Source: Pseudomonas palmensis
GTDB lineage: Bacteria > Pseudomonadota > Gammaproteobacteria > Pseudomonadales > Pseudomonadaceae
Length of the DNA stretch: 64,000 nt
Assembly (NCBI RefSeq): GCF_017848315.1
Contig: NZ_JAFKEC010000001.1
Span: 186,001-250,000 of the forward strand
Reading direction: 5' to 3'
Under the pieces are notes generated by a model that searched no databases, had not been told where the DNA came from, and worked only from the letters and a program-made list of their open reading frames with translations. Below are positions 48,322 through 57,851 of the stretch, piece by piece; the first letter of the stretch is position 1, and every line of letters starts with the position of its first letter. The translations under genes and the position numbers were made by a program.

Positions 48322-49998
48322 TCAGCGCGTGATCATCGGCAGGTTCAGACCCTGCTCTTTCGCACAGTCGATGGCGATCTGATAACCGGCATCGGCATGG
48401 CGCATCACGCCGGTGGCCGGGTCGTTGTGCAGGACGCGGGCAATACGCTCGGCGGCTTCGTCGGTGCCGTCGCACACGATGACCATGCCCGAGTGCTGCG
48501 AGAAGCCCATGCCCACCCCGCCGCCGTGGTGCAGGGAGACCCAGGTCGCGCCGCTGGCGGTGTTGAGCAGGGCATTGAGCAGCGGCCAGTCGGACACGGC
48601 GTCGGAGCCGTCCTGCATGGCTTCGGTTTCACGGTTGGGGCTGGAGACGGAGCCGGAGTCCAGGTGGTCGCGGCCGATCACGATCGGTGCCGACAGCTCG
48701 CCGCTGCGCACCATTTCGTTGAACGCCAGGCCCAGCTTGGCGCGCAGGCCCAGGCCGACCCAGCAGATACGTGCCGGCAGGCCCTGGAAGCTGATGCGCT
48801 CGCGGGCCATGTCCAGCCAGTTGTGCAGGTGCGCGTCGTCGGGGATCAGCTCCTTGACCTTGGCGTCGGTCTTGTAGATGTCCTGGGCGTCGCCCGACAG
48901 CGCGGCCCAGCGGAACGGGCCCACGCCGCGGCAGAACAGCGGGCGGATATAGGCAGGTACGAAGCCGGGGAAGTCGAAGGCGTTGGTCACACCCTCTTCC
49001 TTGGCCATCTGACGAATGTTGTTGCCGTAGTCGAAGGTCGGGATGCCCTGCTTCTGGAAGTCGAGCATGGCCTGCACGTGCACGGCCATCGACTGCCTGG
49101 CAGCCTTGACCACCGCCGCCGGTTCGGTCTGCGCGCGGTCGCGGTACTGCTCCCAGGTCCAGCCGGCCGGCAGATAGCCATTGAGCGGGTCGTGGGCGCT
49201 GGTCTGGTCGGTGACCATGTCGGGGCGCACGCCGCGCTTGACCAGCTCGGGCAGGATTTCGGCGGCATTGCCCAGCAGGGCGATGGAGATGGCCTTGCCT
49301 TCGCCCGTGTATCTGGCGATGCGCGCCAGGGCGTCGTCCAGGTCGGTGGCCTGTTCATCCACGTAGCGGCTGCTCAGGCGGAAGTCGATGCGGCTCTGCT
49401 GGCATTCGATGTTCAGCGAGCAGGCGCCGGCCAGGGTCGCGGCCAGTGGCTGCGCGCCGCCCATGCCGCCCAGGCCCGCGGTGAGCACCCACTTGCCCTT
49501 GAGGCTGCCGTTGTAGTGCTGGCGGCCGGCTTCGACGAAGGTTTCGTAGGTGCCCTGCACGATGCCCTGGCTGCCGATGTAGATCCAGCTGCCGGCGGTC
49601 ATCTGGCCGTACATGGCCAGGCCCTTGGCATCGAGTTCGTTGAAATGTTCCCAGTTGGCCCAGTGCGGCACCAGGTTGGAGTTGGCGATCAGTACGCGCG
49701 GGGCGTTGCTGTGGGTCTTGAACACGCCGACCGGCTTGCCGGATTGCACCAGCAGGGTCTCGTCGTCATTCAGGTGGGTGAGGCTCTCGACGATCTTGTC
49801 GTAGCACTCCCAGTTGCGCGCGGCGCGGCCGATGCCGCCGTACACCACCAGCTCCTTGGGGTTCTCGGCAACTTGCGGGTCGAGGTTGTTCATCAGCATG
49901 CGCAGCGGCGCTTCGGTCAGCCAGCTCTTGGCGGTGAGCTGGGTGCCGCGCGGGGCGCGAATTTCGACGTCACGGAATTTATTGTGCTTGTTCGTCAC
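48322..49998 (-). CDS. hutU: Urocanate hydratase
   Basis: Second step, urocanate to imidazolonepropionate, NAD-dependent, 558 residues. The NAD-binding region contains [15 protein letters not shown], and the C-terminal [19 protein letters not shown] is diagnostic. The GTG at 49998 behind GAGGAG gives the standard start [12 protein letters not shown]; an upstream ATG at 50091 lacks a site. First gene of hutU-H-T-I-G, with a HutC-type operator upstream. Confidence 0.97.
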   Translation of the reverse strand: MTNKHNKFRDVEIRAPRGTQLTAKSWLTEAPLRMLMNNLDPQVAENPKELVVYGGIGRAARNWECYDKIVESLTHLNDDETLLVQSGKPVGVFKTHSNAPRVLIANSNLVPHWANWEHFNELDAKGLAMYGQMTAGSWIYIGSQGIVQGTYETFVEAGRQHYNGSLKGKWVLTAGLGGMGGAQPLAATLAGACSLNIECQQSRIDFRLSSRYVDEQATDLDDALARIARYTGEGKAISIALLGNAAEILPELVKRGVRPDMVTDQTSAHDPLNGYLPAGWTWEQYRDRAQTEPAAVVKAARQSMAVHVQAMLDFQKQGIPTFDYGNNIRQMAKEEGVTNAFDFPGFVPAYIRPLFCRGVGPFRWAALSGDAQDIYKTDAKVKELIPDDAHLHNWLDMARERISFQGLPARICWVGLGLRAKLGLAFNEMVRSGELSAPIVIGRDHLDSGSVSSPNRETEAMQDGSDAVSDWPLLNALLNTASGATWVSLHHGGGVGMGFSQHSGMVIVCDGTDEAAERIARVLHNDPATGVMRHADAGYQIAIDCAKEQGLNLPMITR

Positions 49999-50066
49999 GT
50001 AAGGGCTCCTCGAGCGAAAGGCGAATTCGGGATGGCACTGCCATGGATGCAATACAAACATATATT

Positions 50067-50084
50067 TACTTGTATGTACAAGTA
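50067..50084. promoter_or_regulatory. HutC-type operator upstream of hutU
   Basis: Perfect inverted repeat TACTTGTA-TG-TACAAGTA, containing TGTA-N2-TACA, in the hutU leader. It matches the site style of GntR/HutC repressors and recurs upstream of hutF. Confidence 0.75.
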
Positions 50085-50110
50085 CAGGCAACCAAAAACA
50101 GTGTCGTCCG

Positions 50111-50181
50111 CTTCGCCGGCAAGGCCGGCTCCCACACGCAAAAAAAGAATGGAACCTGCAGGAGCCAGCCTTGCTGGCGAA
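50111..50181. repeat. REP pair, family A
   Basis: Inverted CTTCGCCGGCAAGGCCGGCT and CAGCCTTGCTGGCGAAG copies lie between hutD and the hutU control region, separating the two hut units. Confidence 0.88.
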
Positions 50182-50185
50182 GCCC

Positions 50186-50758
50186 TTAACGTTCGGTCAG
50201 CTCGATCAGGCAGATCTGCCCACTGACCTCGAACTCCAGCAACCCGTGGTTGCCGTCCAGCCGCAGGCAGTCATAGCGACCCAGCCACTGCTCGGCATGC
50301 CCTGCGACCTTGACCCGCACCCGCTCGTGCGCCGCGAACACCAGCAGCGTCTGGGCCGAGCTGTACACCCGGCTTTCACCCGGCAGCCACTGCAGCCGCG
50401 CGGCAAACCGCTGCGGCGCGTAGATCAGGTTGAAGTCGCGAATCGGTCCGCCCAGCAGGTTGCAGCTCACTGCACTTTCGCCGCTGAAGGCGAAGGCATC
50501 GAACGCCAGCAGCTCGCGGCTGGCCTGGCCATCCACCATCAGGCGCATGCCATCGCCCTGCAGCACGCTGATCACGCGCTGATACCCGGCAAAGCTGGAG
50601 AACCCGCCCGACTCGGCGATGTCGGCAATCGACAGGCGCCAGCCAAAGCCCTCCAGGCCGGCCCCGCCATCGCGGGTGATCTCTTCGGTACTGCCGCCGC
50701 CGTTCTTCCACGGCATGCGCGGGTAGTCGGCGGCACGTAACAGGGTCAACGAACTCAT
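50186..50758 (-). CDS. hutD: HutD family protein
   Basis: Cupin-fold protein of 190 residues, common in hut loci. The N-terminal [16 protein letters not shown] and [11 protein letters not shown] segments are typical. In P. fluorescens HutD is proposed to tune hut expression, perhaps by binding N-formylglutamate or related metabolites; this is not settled. The start at 50758 overlaps the hutC stop by four bases. The frame is open far upstream through hutC, which is not a fusion. Confidence 0.93.
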   Translation of the reverse strand: MSSLTLLRAADYPRMPWKNGGGSTEEITRDGGAGLEGFGWRLSIADIAESGGFSSFAGYQRVISVLQGDGMRLMVDGQASRELLAFDAFAFSGESAVSCNLLGGPIRDFNLIYAPQRFAARLQWLPGESRVYSSAQTLLVFAAHERVRVKVAGHAEQWLGRYDCLRLDGNHGLLEFEVSGQICLIELTER

Positions 50759-51501
50759 TTGCTGAAGCGTCCTTCCAGGCGGTGACGGGAACCGGGGTGA
50801 ATCAGGCGCGCCGCCGTGACCGGCTGGCGACCCGACCAGGTGCGCCGGCGGATCAGCAGGCACGGCTCGCCCGGCTCGATCTGCAGCAGGCGGCATTCCT
50901 CGGGTTCGGCCAGGATCGCCTCGACCACGTGCTCGCCTTCGGTCAGCGGCGCCACCTGGGACAGGTAGGCGTAGGGGGTCTGGCGGGTGAAGTCCTGCTT
51001 GAGGTAGTCCGGGGCGACCTGGGCGTTGACGAAGCGGTCCTCGATCTGCACCGGGATGCCGTTTTCGTAGTGCACGATCAGCGAATGGAACACCCGCTGC
51101 CCTTCGCGCATGTCCAGCGCCAGCGCCCGCTCCGAGCCTGCCGCCTCTTCGGTCAGGGTGATCACCTTGCAGCTGTGCTGGTGGCCGCGCGCGGCGATCT
51201 CGTCGGCGATGTTGTTGACCTCGAACAGCGCCGAGCGGCTCTTGGGCTCGGCGACGAAGGTGCCGACGCCCTGCATGCGCACCAGCAGGCCTTCGGCGGT
51301 CAGCTCGCGCAAGGCGCGGTTGATGGTCATGCGGCTGAAGCCCAGCTCGGTGACCAGTTCGCTCTCGGACGGTACGCGGTGATGCGGCGGCCAGCTGCCG
51401 TTCTGGATCTGCTGGGCGATCATCTGCTTGACCCGCGCATACAGCGGCGCCGGGCCCTCGCCCATGTGGGCAACCAACGCGGAGACAGGAGGTGTCGACA
51501 C
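50755..51501 (-). CDS. hutC: HutC, GntR-family repressor of hut
   Basis: Repressor of histidine utilisation, 248 residues, released by urocanate in relatives. The N-terminal winged helix is seen in PSESELVTELGFSRMTINRA, followed by a UTRA ligand domain with YLKQDFTRQTPYAYL. GTG start. It is cotranscribed with hutD and divergent from hutF; the 107-base gap carries a candidate operator for autoregulation and hutF control. Confidence 0.96.
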   Translation of the reverse strand: MSTPPVSALVAHMGEGPAPLYARVKQMIAQQIQNGSWPPHHRVPSESELVTELGFSRMTINRALRELTAEGLLVRMQGVGTFVAEPKSRSALFEVNNIADEIAARGHQHSCKVITLTEEAAGSERALALDMREGQRVFHSLIVHYENGIPVQIEDRFVNAQVAPDYLKQDFTRQTPYAYLSQVAPLTEGEHVVEAILAEPEECRLLQIEPGEPCLLIRRRTWSGRQPVTAARLIHPGSRHRLEGRFSK

Positions 51502-51566
51502 GGCAAAAATCCTTGGTGATGAGTATGACCGGTAGAGTGCCGCAGTTTACCGGGCAGGCAAACGTC

Positions 51567-51582
51567 TGTATATGTATATACA
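51567..51582. promoter_or_regulatory. HutC-type operator between hutC and hutF
   Basis: Palindrome TGTATAT-GT-ATATACA; its right half alone (51573-51582) is the perfect decamer TGTATATACA. It shares TGTA-N2-TACA with the site upstream of hutU and lies about 27 bases before the hutF start. Confidence 0.72.
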
Positions 51583-51608
51583 AATAACCAGAAAAGGGTG
51601 GCGTACCG

Positions 51609-52973
51609 ATGTCCGTGTTCTTTGCCGAACGTGCTTTGTTGCCTACAGGCTGGGCAGAAAACGTGCGAATCGAGACAGGCCCCGACGGCCTGTTGAACTG
51701 CGTACAGCCAGGCGCCTCGGCAGATGGCGCCGAGCGCCTGGCCGGGCCGTTGCTGCCGGGAATGCCGAACCTGCACTCGCACGCCTTCCAGCGCGCCATG
51801 GCCGGCCTGGCGGAAGTGGCCGGCAACCCCAACGACAGCTTCTGGACCTGGCGCGAGCTGATGTACCGGCTGGTGGGCCGGATCAGCCCCGAGCAACTGG
51901 GCATCATCGCGCGCCAGCTGTACATCGAGATGCTCAAGGCCGGCTACACCTCGGTGGCCGAATTCCATTACGTGCACCATGACGCCCAGGGCAAGGCCTA
52001 TGCCGACCCGGCCGAACTGTCGCTGCGCATCAGCCAGGCCGCCGCCGACACCGGCATCGGCCTGACCCTGCTGCCGGTGCTGTACAGCCACTCGGGTTTC
52101 GGCGGGCAGGCGCCCAATGATGGGCAACGTCGCTTCATCAACGGCACCGAGCAGTACCTGCACCTGCACACGCAACTGGCGCCGCTGCTCGCCCAGCAAC
52201 CGGCGCAGCGCCTGGGGCTGTGCTTTCACTCCCTGCGCGCGGTCACCCCGCAGCAGATCGCCCAGGTCATGGCTGCCGGTGACAAGGCCTGCCCGGTGCA
52301 TATCCACATTGCCGAACAGCAGAAGGAAGTCGACGACTGCCTGGCCTGGAGTGGCCGCCGGCCGTTGCAGTGGCTGTATGAAAACGTCGATGTCGACCAG
52401 CGCTGGTGCCTGGTGCACGCCACCCACGCCGAGCCCGACGAAGTCAGCGCCATGGCGCGCAGCAAGGCGGTGGCCGGCCTGTGCCTGACCACCGAGGCCA
52501 ACCTGGGCGACGGCATCTTCCCTGCGGTCGACTACCTGGCCCAGGGCGGGCACATGGGCATCGGCTCGGACAGCCATGTGTCGCTGAGCGTGGTGGAGGA
52601 ATTGCGCTGGCTCGAGTATGGCCAACGCCTGCGCGACCAGCGGCGCAACCGGTTGCATGGGGCCGATCAGCCGATGGTGGGGCGCACCCTGTTCGATGCG
52701 GCCCTGGCCGGTGGTGCGCAGGCGCTGGGGCAGCCGGTTGGCGAACTGGCGGTGGGCAGGCGGGCCGACTGGATCGTGCTGGATGGGGCCGATCCGTATA
52801 TCGCCACGGCGAGCGGGGACGGGGTTCTCAATCGCTGGCTGTTTGCCGGCGGCGACCGGCAGGTGCGCGATGTGATGGTCAATGGCAAGTGGGTGGTCAA
52901 GCAGGGGCGGCATGCGGGTGATGAGGTGAGCGCGCGGGCGTTTGCCGGGGTGCTTCGCGAAGTGCTGGGCTGA
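51609..52973 (+). CDS. hutF: Formimidoylglutamate deiminase
   Basis: Fourth step of the five-step pathway, formiminoglutamate to N-formylglutamate and ammonia, which goes with HutG. Amidohydrolase of 454 residues with the zinc motif in MPNLHSHAFQRAMAG, His ligands in CFHSLRAV and VHIHIAEQQKEV, and the Asp in GIGSDSHVSLS. ATG start 27 bases from the operator. Transcribed away from hutC. Confidence 0.97.
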   Translation: MSVFFAERALLPTGWAENVRIETGPDGLLNCVQPGASADGAERLAGPLLPGMPNLHSHAFQRAMAGLAEVAGNPNDSFWTWRELMYRLVGRISPEQLGIIARQLYIEMLKAGYTSVAEFHYVHHDAQGKAYADPAELSLRISQAAADTGIGLTLLPVLYSHSGFGGQAPNDGQRRFINGTEQYLHLHTQLAPLLAQQPAQRLGLCFHSLRAVTPQQIAQVMAAGDKACPVHIHIAEQQKEVDDCLAWSGRRPLQWLYENVDVDQRWCLVHATHAEPDEVSAMARSKAVAGLCLTTEANLGDGIFPAVDYLAQGGHMGIGSDSHVSLSVVEELRWLEYGQRLRDQRRNRLHGADQPMVGRTLFDAALAGGAQALGQPVGELAVGRRADWIVLDGADPYIATASGDGVLNRWLFAGGDRQVRDVMVNGKWVVKQGRHAGDEVSARAFAGVLREVLG

Positions 52974-52992
52974 TCTCAAACCGCAGCGCGGC

Positions 52993-53057
52993 CTTCGCCG
53001 GCAAGGTCGGCTCCTACAGGTTCGACACCGCCTGTAGGAGCCGGCCTTGCCGGCGAA
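52993..53057. repeat. REP pair, family A
   Basis: Inverted CTTCGCCGGCAAGGTCGGCT and AGCCGGCCTTGCCGGCGAAA copies lie between the convergent hutF and lipocalin genes. Confidence 0.9.
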
Positions 53058-53064
53058 AGGGCCG

Positions 53065-53640
53065 TTACCGTTTTTGCGCGATATCGCGGTCGGAGACGCG
53101 CCAGATCAGCCGCGTGGTGTCATACCCCTGCTGACGCGCCCGCGCCAGCAGGCTCTCGCGCTCCAACGCCGGAATCGTCGGCGTGCGCGACAGTATCCAC
53201 AGGTACTTGCGGTCCGGGTTGCCCACCAGTGCCGTCTGGTAGTCCTTGTCCACGTACAGCACCCAGTAATCGCCCTTCGTCACCCCCGGCAGCAACCGCG
53301 AGAACCAGTTGTCGAACTCCACCCACAGCTTGTCGGTCTTGCCCTGCACCTGTGGCGTCGCCGTACCACTGGCCTCCTCCCACTCGCCCTCGAGCGTGAT
53401 GCAGCGGTTGAGCACGCCCACCGTGCCGTCCGGCTTGAGGTTGTAATGCGCTTCGCTCTGCGCGCAATTGCGCTGGAAGAACATCGGCAACCGCGCCAGC
53501 TCGAACCACTTGCCCTGGTAACGCTTGAGGTCGACGCTGTCGACGGTCTTGGGCGGCAACGGCCCGTCGTCGCGCGAATGCGCACAACCGGTCAGCAGCA
53601 GGCCGGCGCACAGGCTCAACAGCAGGGGCAGGCGTTTCAT
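53065..53640 (-). CDS. blc: Blc-like outer-membrane lipocalin
   Basis: Bacterial lipocalin of 191 residues. The signal peptide ends in a lipobox LTGC with Cys19, so it is probably an outer-membrane lipoprotein. The lipocalin GxW motif is in YQGKWFELARLP, and later strands include DYWVLYVDKDYQTALVG and YLWILSRTPTIP. Blc proteins bind lipids such as lysophospholipids and are often stress-induced. It overlaps the preceding small lipoprotein gene by four bases. Confidence 0.94.
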   Translation of the reverse strand: MKRLPLLLSLCAGLLLTGCAHSRDDGPLPPKTVDSVDLKRYQGKWFELARLPMFFQRNCAQSEAHYNLKPDGTVGVLNRCITLEGEWEEASGTATPQVQGKTDKLWVEFDNWFSRLLPGVTKGDYWVLYVDKDYQTALVGNPDRKYLWILSRTPTIPALERESLLARARQQGYDTTRLIWRVSDRDIAQKR

Positions 53641-53891
53641 TTGAGACCCTGCCCCGAGTACATCAGCACCTTGTCGGCGGCGTACTGCACGCTGATGAAG
53701 GCTTTCTGGTCGCCCCAGGTACAACTGGTCATGCCCAGCGCGCCGGAACACTCGGTGGGGCTGCCCAGCAGTCGCTCGACCTCGGCCTTGGGCATGCCGG
53801 CCTGGAGCTTGGAATAATTTTCCTGGTTGATCTTGCTGCATGCGGCCAGCAACACGCACAACGACAACAGGGCGAGGGAACGCAACGACAT
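53637..53891 (-). CDS. Small lipoprotein upstream of blc
   Basis: Lipoprotein of 84 residues. The start at 53891 has AGGAG with good spacing. The signal peptide ends in LAAC with Cys18. The mature part contains YSKLQAGMPKAEVERLLGSP, the helix-turn pattern seen in SmpA/OmlA-like small lipoproteins, and one Cys pair (TECSG...TSCTW) that may form a disulfide. It overlaps blc by ATGA, so the two are probably made together. Function unknown. Confidence 0.85.
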   Translation of the reverse strand: MSLRSLALLSLCVLLAACSKINQENYSKLQAGMPKAEVERLLGSPTECSGALGMTSCTWGDQKAFISVQYAADKVLMYSGQGLK

Positions 53892-54120
53892 GGGGTCACT
53901 CCTGAACATGAGGGTGCAAGCACGGGGCCTGACTCGAGCTTAGAAGCAAAAACCCCTATCCGGTTCCCGGCAACCCCATTTACCTGCACGGTTATCGTTG
54001 CCATTTGTCGACTAGTCGCACATCCGCCTCATTTTTTGCCCGGCGCGGACGACACAGGAGGGCGCTGCGACGTTTCGCCGCGCCCTCCCCGTTGACCGCC
54101 TTGTGCAGACAGACCTCGCA

Positions 54121-56013
54121 ATGACCAAAAACCTGAAGTTCAGCCACAAGATCCTGCTGGCCGCCGCCCTCGTGGTCGCGGTGGCGTTTACCTGTTTCAT
54201 CCTGTTCAACGATTACCGCCAGCGCCAGTCGCTGCGCAGCAACACCGAGGCCACGATGCAGGAGCTCGGCAGCCTTACCACCAGCAACATCCAGACCTGG
54301 CTGCAGAGCCGCATCCAGCTGCAGCATTCGTTTGCCCAGCAGGTGGCCGTGGATGGCCCCGGCAAGCCGAGCCTGGACCGGCTGATGGCGTTGCCGGTGT
54401 ATGCCAGCAACTTCACCCTGACCTACTTCGGCGGCCAGGACGGCAGCATGCAATCGGTGCCCACGGGCAACCGCGCCGCCGACTACGACCCGCGGGTACG
54501 CGGCTGGTACAAGGGCGCCAGCGAGGCCGGGCGCAGCATCGTTACCGAACCCTACGTCTCGGCCTCCTCGGGCAAGCTGGTGATCACCATTGCCACCCCG
54601 GTGCAGCAGGCTGGCCGCCTGATCGGTGTCAGCGGTGCCGACACCGACCTGGACACCATCACCAGCATCATCAACTCGCTGAACTTCGACGGCCACGGTC
54701 TGGCGTTCATCGTCAATGCCGAGGGCAAGATCCTGATCCACCCGGACAGCTCGCTGACCCTCAAGCGCCTGGCCGATGCCTACCCGCAGGGCACGCCGCA
54801 GCCGGGTAGCGGCCTCAAGGAAGTCGAGCAGGACGGGCGCCGGCAGTTCATCAGCTTCACCCGCGTCAACGGCGTGCCTTCGGCCGACTGGTACGTAGCG
54901 ATGGTGGTCGACCAGGACTACGCCTTTGCCATGCTCGGCGAGTTTCGTACCTCGGCCATCGTGGCCACGGCCATCGCCGTGTTGATCATCATCGCCTTGC
55001 TCGGCGTGCTGATCCGCGTCCTGATGGAGCCGCTGCATGTGATGGGCCGCGCCATGCACGATATCGCCGAAGGCGAAGGCGACCTGACCCGGCGCCTGCG
55101 CATTCATGCCCATGACGAGTTCGGCGCGCTGGGCTCCTCGTTCAACCGCTTCGTGGAACGTATCCACAACTCGATCAGCGAAGTGTCCTCGGCCACCGGT
55201 CGGGTCAATGAAGTGGCCCTGCGCGTGGTCAGCGCCTCGAACGCGTCGATCCACAATGCCGACCAGCAGTCGGGCCGCACCAGCAGCGTGGCGGCGGCGA
55301 TCAACCAGCTGGGCGCCGCCGCCCATGAGATCGCCCACAACGCCGCCCTTGCCTCACAGCACTCCAGCGAAGCACGCAACCTGGCCGAGGACGGCCAGCA
55401 GGTGGTCGACCAGACCATTGCGGTGATGAACCAGCTGTCGAGCAAGATCAGCGACGCCAGCACCCATATCGAGACGCTCAACGCCAACACGGTGAACATC
55501 GGTCAGATTCTCGAGGTGATCAGCGGCATTTCCCAGCAGACCAACCTGCTGGCACTGAACGCGGCCATCGAGGCGGCACGTGCCGGCGAGGCCGGTCGCG
55601 GGTTTGCGGTGGTGGCCGACGAGGTGCGCAATCTGGCCCACCGTACCCAGGACTCGGCGCAACAGGTGCAGAAGATCATCGAGCAGTTGCAGGCCGGCGC
55701 ACAGGTGGCGGTAGGCACCATGACCGAGAGTCAGCGCCAGAGCGAGCACAGCGTGGGCATTGCCAACCAGGCCGGCGAGCGCCTGGGCAGCGTGACCGTG
55801 CGCATTGGCGAAATCGACGGGATGAACCAGTCGGTGGCCACCGCCACCGAAGAGCAGACGGCCGTGGTGGAATCGATCAATGTCGACATCACCGAGATCA
55901 ATACGCTGAATCAGGAAGGGGTGGAGAATTTGCAGGCGACGCTGCGGGCCTGCAATGACCTGCAGAGCCAGGTGGACAGGTTGAAGCAGCTGGTGGGCAG
56001 CTTCAGGATCTAG
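54121..56013 (+). CDS. Methyl-accepting chemoreceptor with dCACHE ligand domain
   Basis: Chemoreceptor of 630 residues. Membrane segments at about 11-31 and 277-301 enclose a double-CACHE periplasmic domain. The distal module carries [12 protein letters not shown] (Tyr122, Arg127, Trp129, Tyr130), Tyr145 in PYVSASSG and Asp174 in SGADTDL, the residue pattern that marks amino-acid-binding dCACHE receptors such as PctA. The position matching a second PctA acidic residue appears to be Ser147. HAMP and signalling domain follow, with [20 protein letters not shown]. The ATG at 54121 is preferred; a GTG six codons earlier is possible. Beside hut, so histidine or a related ligand is conceivable but unproven. 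Confidence 0.9.
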   Translation: MTKNLKFSHKILLAAALVVAVAFTCFILFNDYRQRQSLRSNTEATMQELGSLTTSNIQTWLQSRIQLQHSFAQQVAVDGPGKPSLDRLMALPVYASNFTLTYFGGQDGSMQSVPTGNRAADYDPRVRGWYKGASEAGRSIVTEPYVSASSGKLVITIATPVQQAGRLIGVSGADTDLDTITSIINSLNFDGHGLAFIVNAEGKILIHPDSSLTLKRLADAYPQGTPQPGSGLKEVEQDGRRQFISFTRVNGVPSADWYVAMVVDQDYAFAMLGEFRTSAIVATAIAVLIIIALLGVLIRVLMEPLHVMGRAMHDIAEGEGDLTRRLRIHAHDEFGALGSSFNRFVERIHNSISEVSSATGRVNEVALRVVSASNASIHNADQQSGRTSSVAAAINQLGAAAHEIAHNAALASQHSSEARNLAEDGQQVVDQTIAVMNQLSSKISDASTHIETLNANTVNIGQILEVISGISQQTNLLALNAAIEAARAGEAGRGFAVVADEVRNLAHRTQDSAQQVQKIIEQLQAGAQVAVGTMTESQRQSEHSVGIANQAGERLGSVTVRIGEIDGMNQSVATATEEQTAVVESINVDITEINTLNQEGVENLQATLRACNDLQSQVDRLKQLVGSFRI

Positions 56014-56022
56014 GGTGAAACA

Positions 56023-56090
56023 ATCGCGGGTCAAGCCCGCTCCCACAAGGACAGCGATAGTCCTAGTGGGAGCGGGCTTGACCCGCGATT
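56023..56090. repeat. REP pair, family B
   Basis: Near-perfect inverted TCGCGGGTCAAGCCCGCTCC copies lie between the convergent chemoreceptor and DUF924 genes. Confidence 0.92.
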
Positions 56091-56099
56091 GGGTTCAGC

Positions 56100-56696
56100 T
56101 CAGAACCGCGAGCCCGGCTCCAGCAGAAAGTCCATCTCTTCATCGGTGCTCGGGCGCCCCAGCACCAGGTTGCGGTGCGGGAAGCGGCCGAACCGCGCAA
56201 TCACCCGCTGGTGCTGCTCGGCATAGTCCAGGAAACCTTCGAACAGGCGCCGGTCACTGTCCGGCTGCGCATCCAGCAGCAACTGATAGCGCTCGATGCT
56301 GATGTTCTGCCAGTCCAGCACCTCGGCATGCTCCAGCACCAGCAGGATGAACACCCGCTGGATCGGCAGCAGCTGGTAGTCCCAGGCCTTGTCCAGGCCC
56401 TGCATCACCAGCACCTGCGCACGCCGGTCGCCATCGAAGGCGTGCTGCGTGTCGCGGTGGATCATGCGGGGCAGCTGGTCCAGCAGCAGCACCAGGCCCA
56501 GCCAGCCCTGGGGGCTTGCCAGCCATTCGTCCAGCTCGCCGGCCAGCGCCTGCGCGGCCAGCTCGCCGAAGCGCTCGCGCGCCTCGTCGTCGTGGTGCTT
56601 GCCGAACCACAGCGTACTCTTCTCGTCAGCCACGGCCTGGGGGCTGGTGCCCCAGCCGAACCACCACTCCAGCAACGGCTGCCAAGGTGCGAGCAT
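56100..56696 (-). CDS. DUF924 family protein
   Basis: Helical protein of 198 residues of DUF924, a TPR-like family of unknown function. Typical segments are LLEWWFGWGTSP, LLLDQLPRMIHRDT, and FGRFPHRNLVLGRPSTDEE near the C-terminus. It starts three bases after the fbp stop with an AGGAG site inside the fbp end, so it forms an operon with fbp. Confidence 0.9.
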   Translation of the reverse strand: MLAPWQPLLEWWFGWGTSPQAVADEKSTLWFGKHHDDEARERFGELAAQALAGELDEWLASPQGWLGLVLLLDQLPRMIHRDTQHAFDGDRRAQVLVMQGLDKAWDYQLLPIQRVFILLVLEHAEVLDWQNISIERYQLLLDAQPDSDRRLFEGFLDYAEQHQRVIARFGRFPHRNLVLGRPSTDEEMDFLLEPGSRF

Positions 56697-56699
56697 GAT

Positions 56700-57710
56700 T
56701 TACTCCTGGTGATAACCGGTGACGCGCTCGACTTCCTGCTTCGAACCCAGGAACACCGCCACACGCTGGTGCAGGCTCTCGGGCTGGATGTCGAGGATGC
56801 GCTGGCGACCGTCGGTGGAAGCACCGCCGGCCTGTTCGATGATGAACGACATCGGGTTGGCTTCGTACATCAGGCGCAGCTTGCCCGGCTTGGATGGCTC
56901 GCGCGCATCGCGCGGGTACATGAACAGGCCGCCACGGGTCAGGATGCGGTGCACGTCGGCAACCATCGAGGCGATCCAGCGCATGTTGTAGTTCTTTTTC
57001 AGCGGGCCGGTCTCGCCAGCCAGCAGTTCGCCCACATAGCGGGTCACCGGGGCTTCCCAATGGCGCTGGTTGGACATGTTGATGGCGAACTCGGCGGTGG
57101 TTTCCGGCACCTGGATGTTCTCGTGGGTCAGCACGAAACTGCCCAGCTCGCGGTCCAGGGTGAAGCCCTTGACGCCGTTGCCCAGGGTCAGGATCAGCAT
57201 GGTCTGCGGGCCGTAGATCGCGTAACCGGCGGCCACCTGCTTGGTGCCCGGCTGCAGGAAGGCCTGTTCGTTGAGGCTTTCGTTCTGGCTCAGGTACTCG
57301 TTGGGGCAGCGCAGTACCGAGAAGATGGTGCCGACCGAGACGTTGACGTCGATGTTCGACGAACCGTCCAGCGGGTCGAATACCAGCAGGTAGGCACCCT
57401 TGGGGTACTTGCCCGGGATCTGGTAGGCATTGTCCATCTCTTCGGACGCCATGCCGGCCAGGTGGCCGCCCCACTCGTTGGCTTCGAGCAGGATGTCGTT
57501 GGAAATCACGTCCAGTTTCTTCTGGACTTCGCCCTGCACGTTTTCAGTGCCCATGCTGCCCAGCACACCGCCAAGGGCGCCCTTGGACACGTTGTGGCTG
57601 ATTTCCTTGCACGCACGCGCCACCACTTCGATAAGGAAGCGCAGATCGGCAGGGGTGCTGTTGCTGCGGGTCTGCTCAATCAGATAGCGACTCAGGGTAA
57701 CGCGGGACAT
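56700..57710 (-). CDS. fbp: Fructose-1,6-bisphosphatase class 1
   Basis: Gluconeogenic phosphatase, 336 residues. The metal-binding signature is [13 protein letters not shown], with another conserved block in [21 protein letters not shown] region and the C-terminal [13 protein letters not shown]. The ATG at 57710 ([13 protein letters not shown]) gives the standard length. Upstream DNA to glgP is 141 bases, so it likely has its own promoter. Confidence 0.97.
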   Translation of the reverse strand: MSRVTLSRYLIEQTRSNSTPADLRFLIEVVARACKEISHNVSKGALGGVLGSMGTENVQGEVQKKLDVISNDILLEANEWGGHLAGMASEEMDNAYQIPGKYPKGAYLLVFDPLDGSSNIDVNVSVGTIFSVLRCPNEYLSQNESLNEQAFLQPGTKQVAAGYAIYGPQTMLILTLGNGVKGFTLDRELGSFVLTHENIQVPETTAEFAINMSNQRHWEAPVTRYVGELLAGETGPLKKNYNMRWIASMVADVHRILTRGGLFMYPRDAREPSKPGKLRLMYEANPMSFIIEQAGGASTDGRQRILDIQPESLHQRVAVFLGSKQEVERVTGYHQE

Positions 57711-57851
57711 GTAAGGCTCCGGAGGATGGGGTAGAAAAAACCCACGCAGTTTACAGGGAGAGTGAAGCGCTAGCGAGCAATAGGACATGCTCGCCCGATC
57801 AGACGACACATCGGCCCGAAGGTTCACGCCCCCGGGCCCGATGCCAGGCGC

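Noticed and set aside
49999..50066. Sigma-54 promoter for hutU, expected from CbrB control in pseudomonads
   Set aside because: TGGCA- and TTGCA-like pieces occur but in the wrong order and spacing on the minus strand.
50186..51937. Apparent 583-residue protein containing HutD
   Set aside because: Only the HutD part is recognisable. The upstream part is out-of-frame hutC and antisense hutF, and hutD has its own start overlapping the hutC stop.
53892..54120. Sigma-28 promoter before the dCACHE receptor
   Set aside because: No GCCGATA-like -10 element is visible upstream, in contrast to the three tandem receptors.
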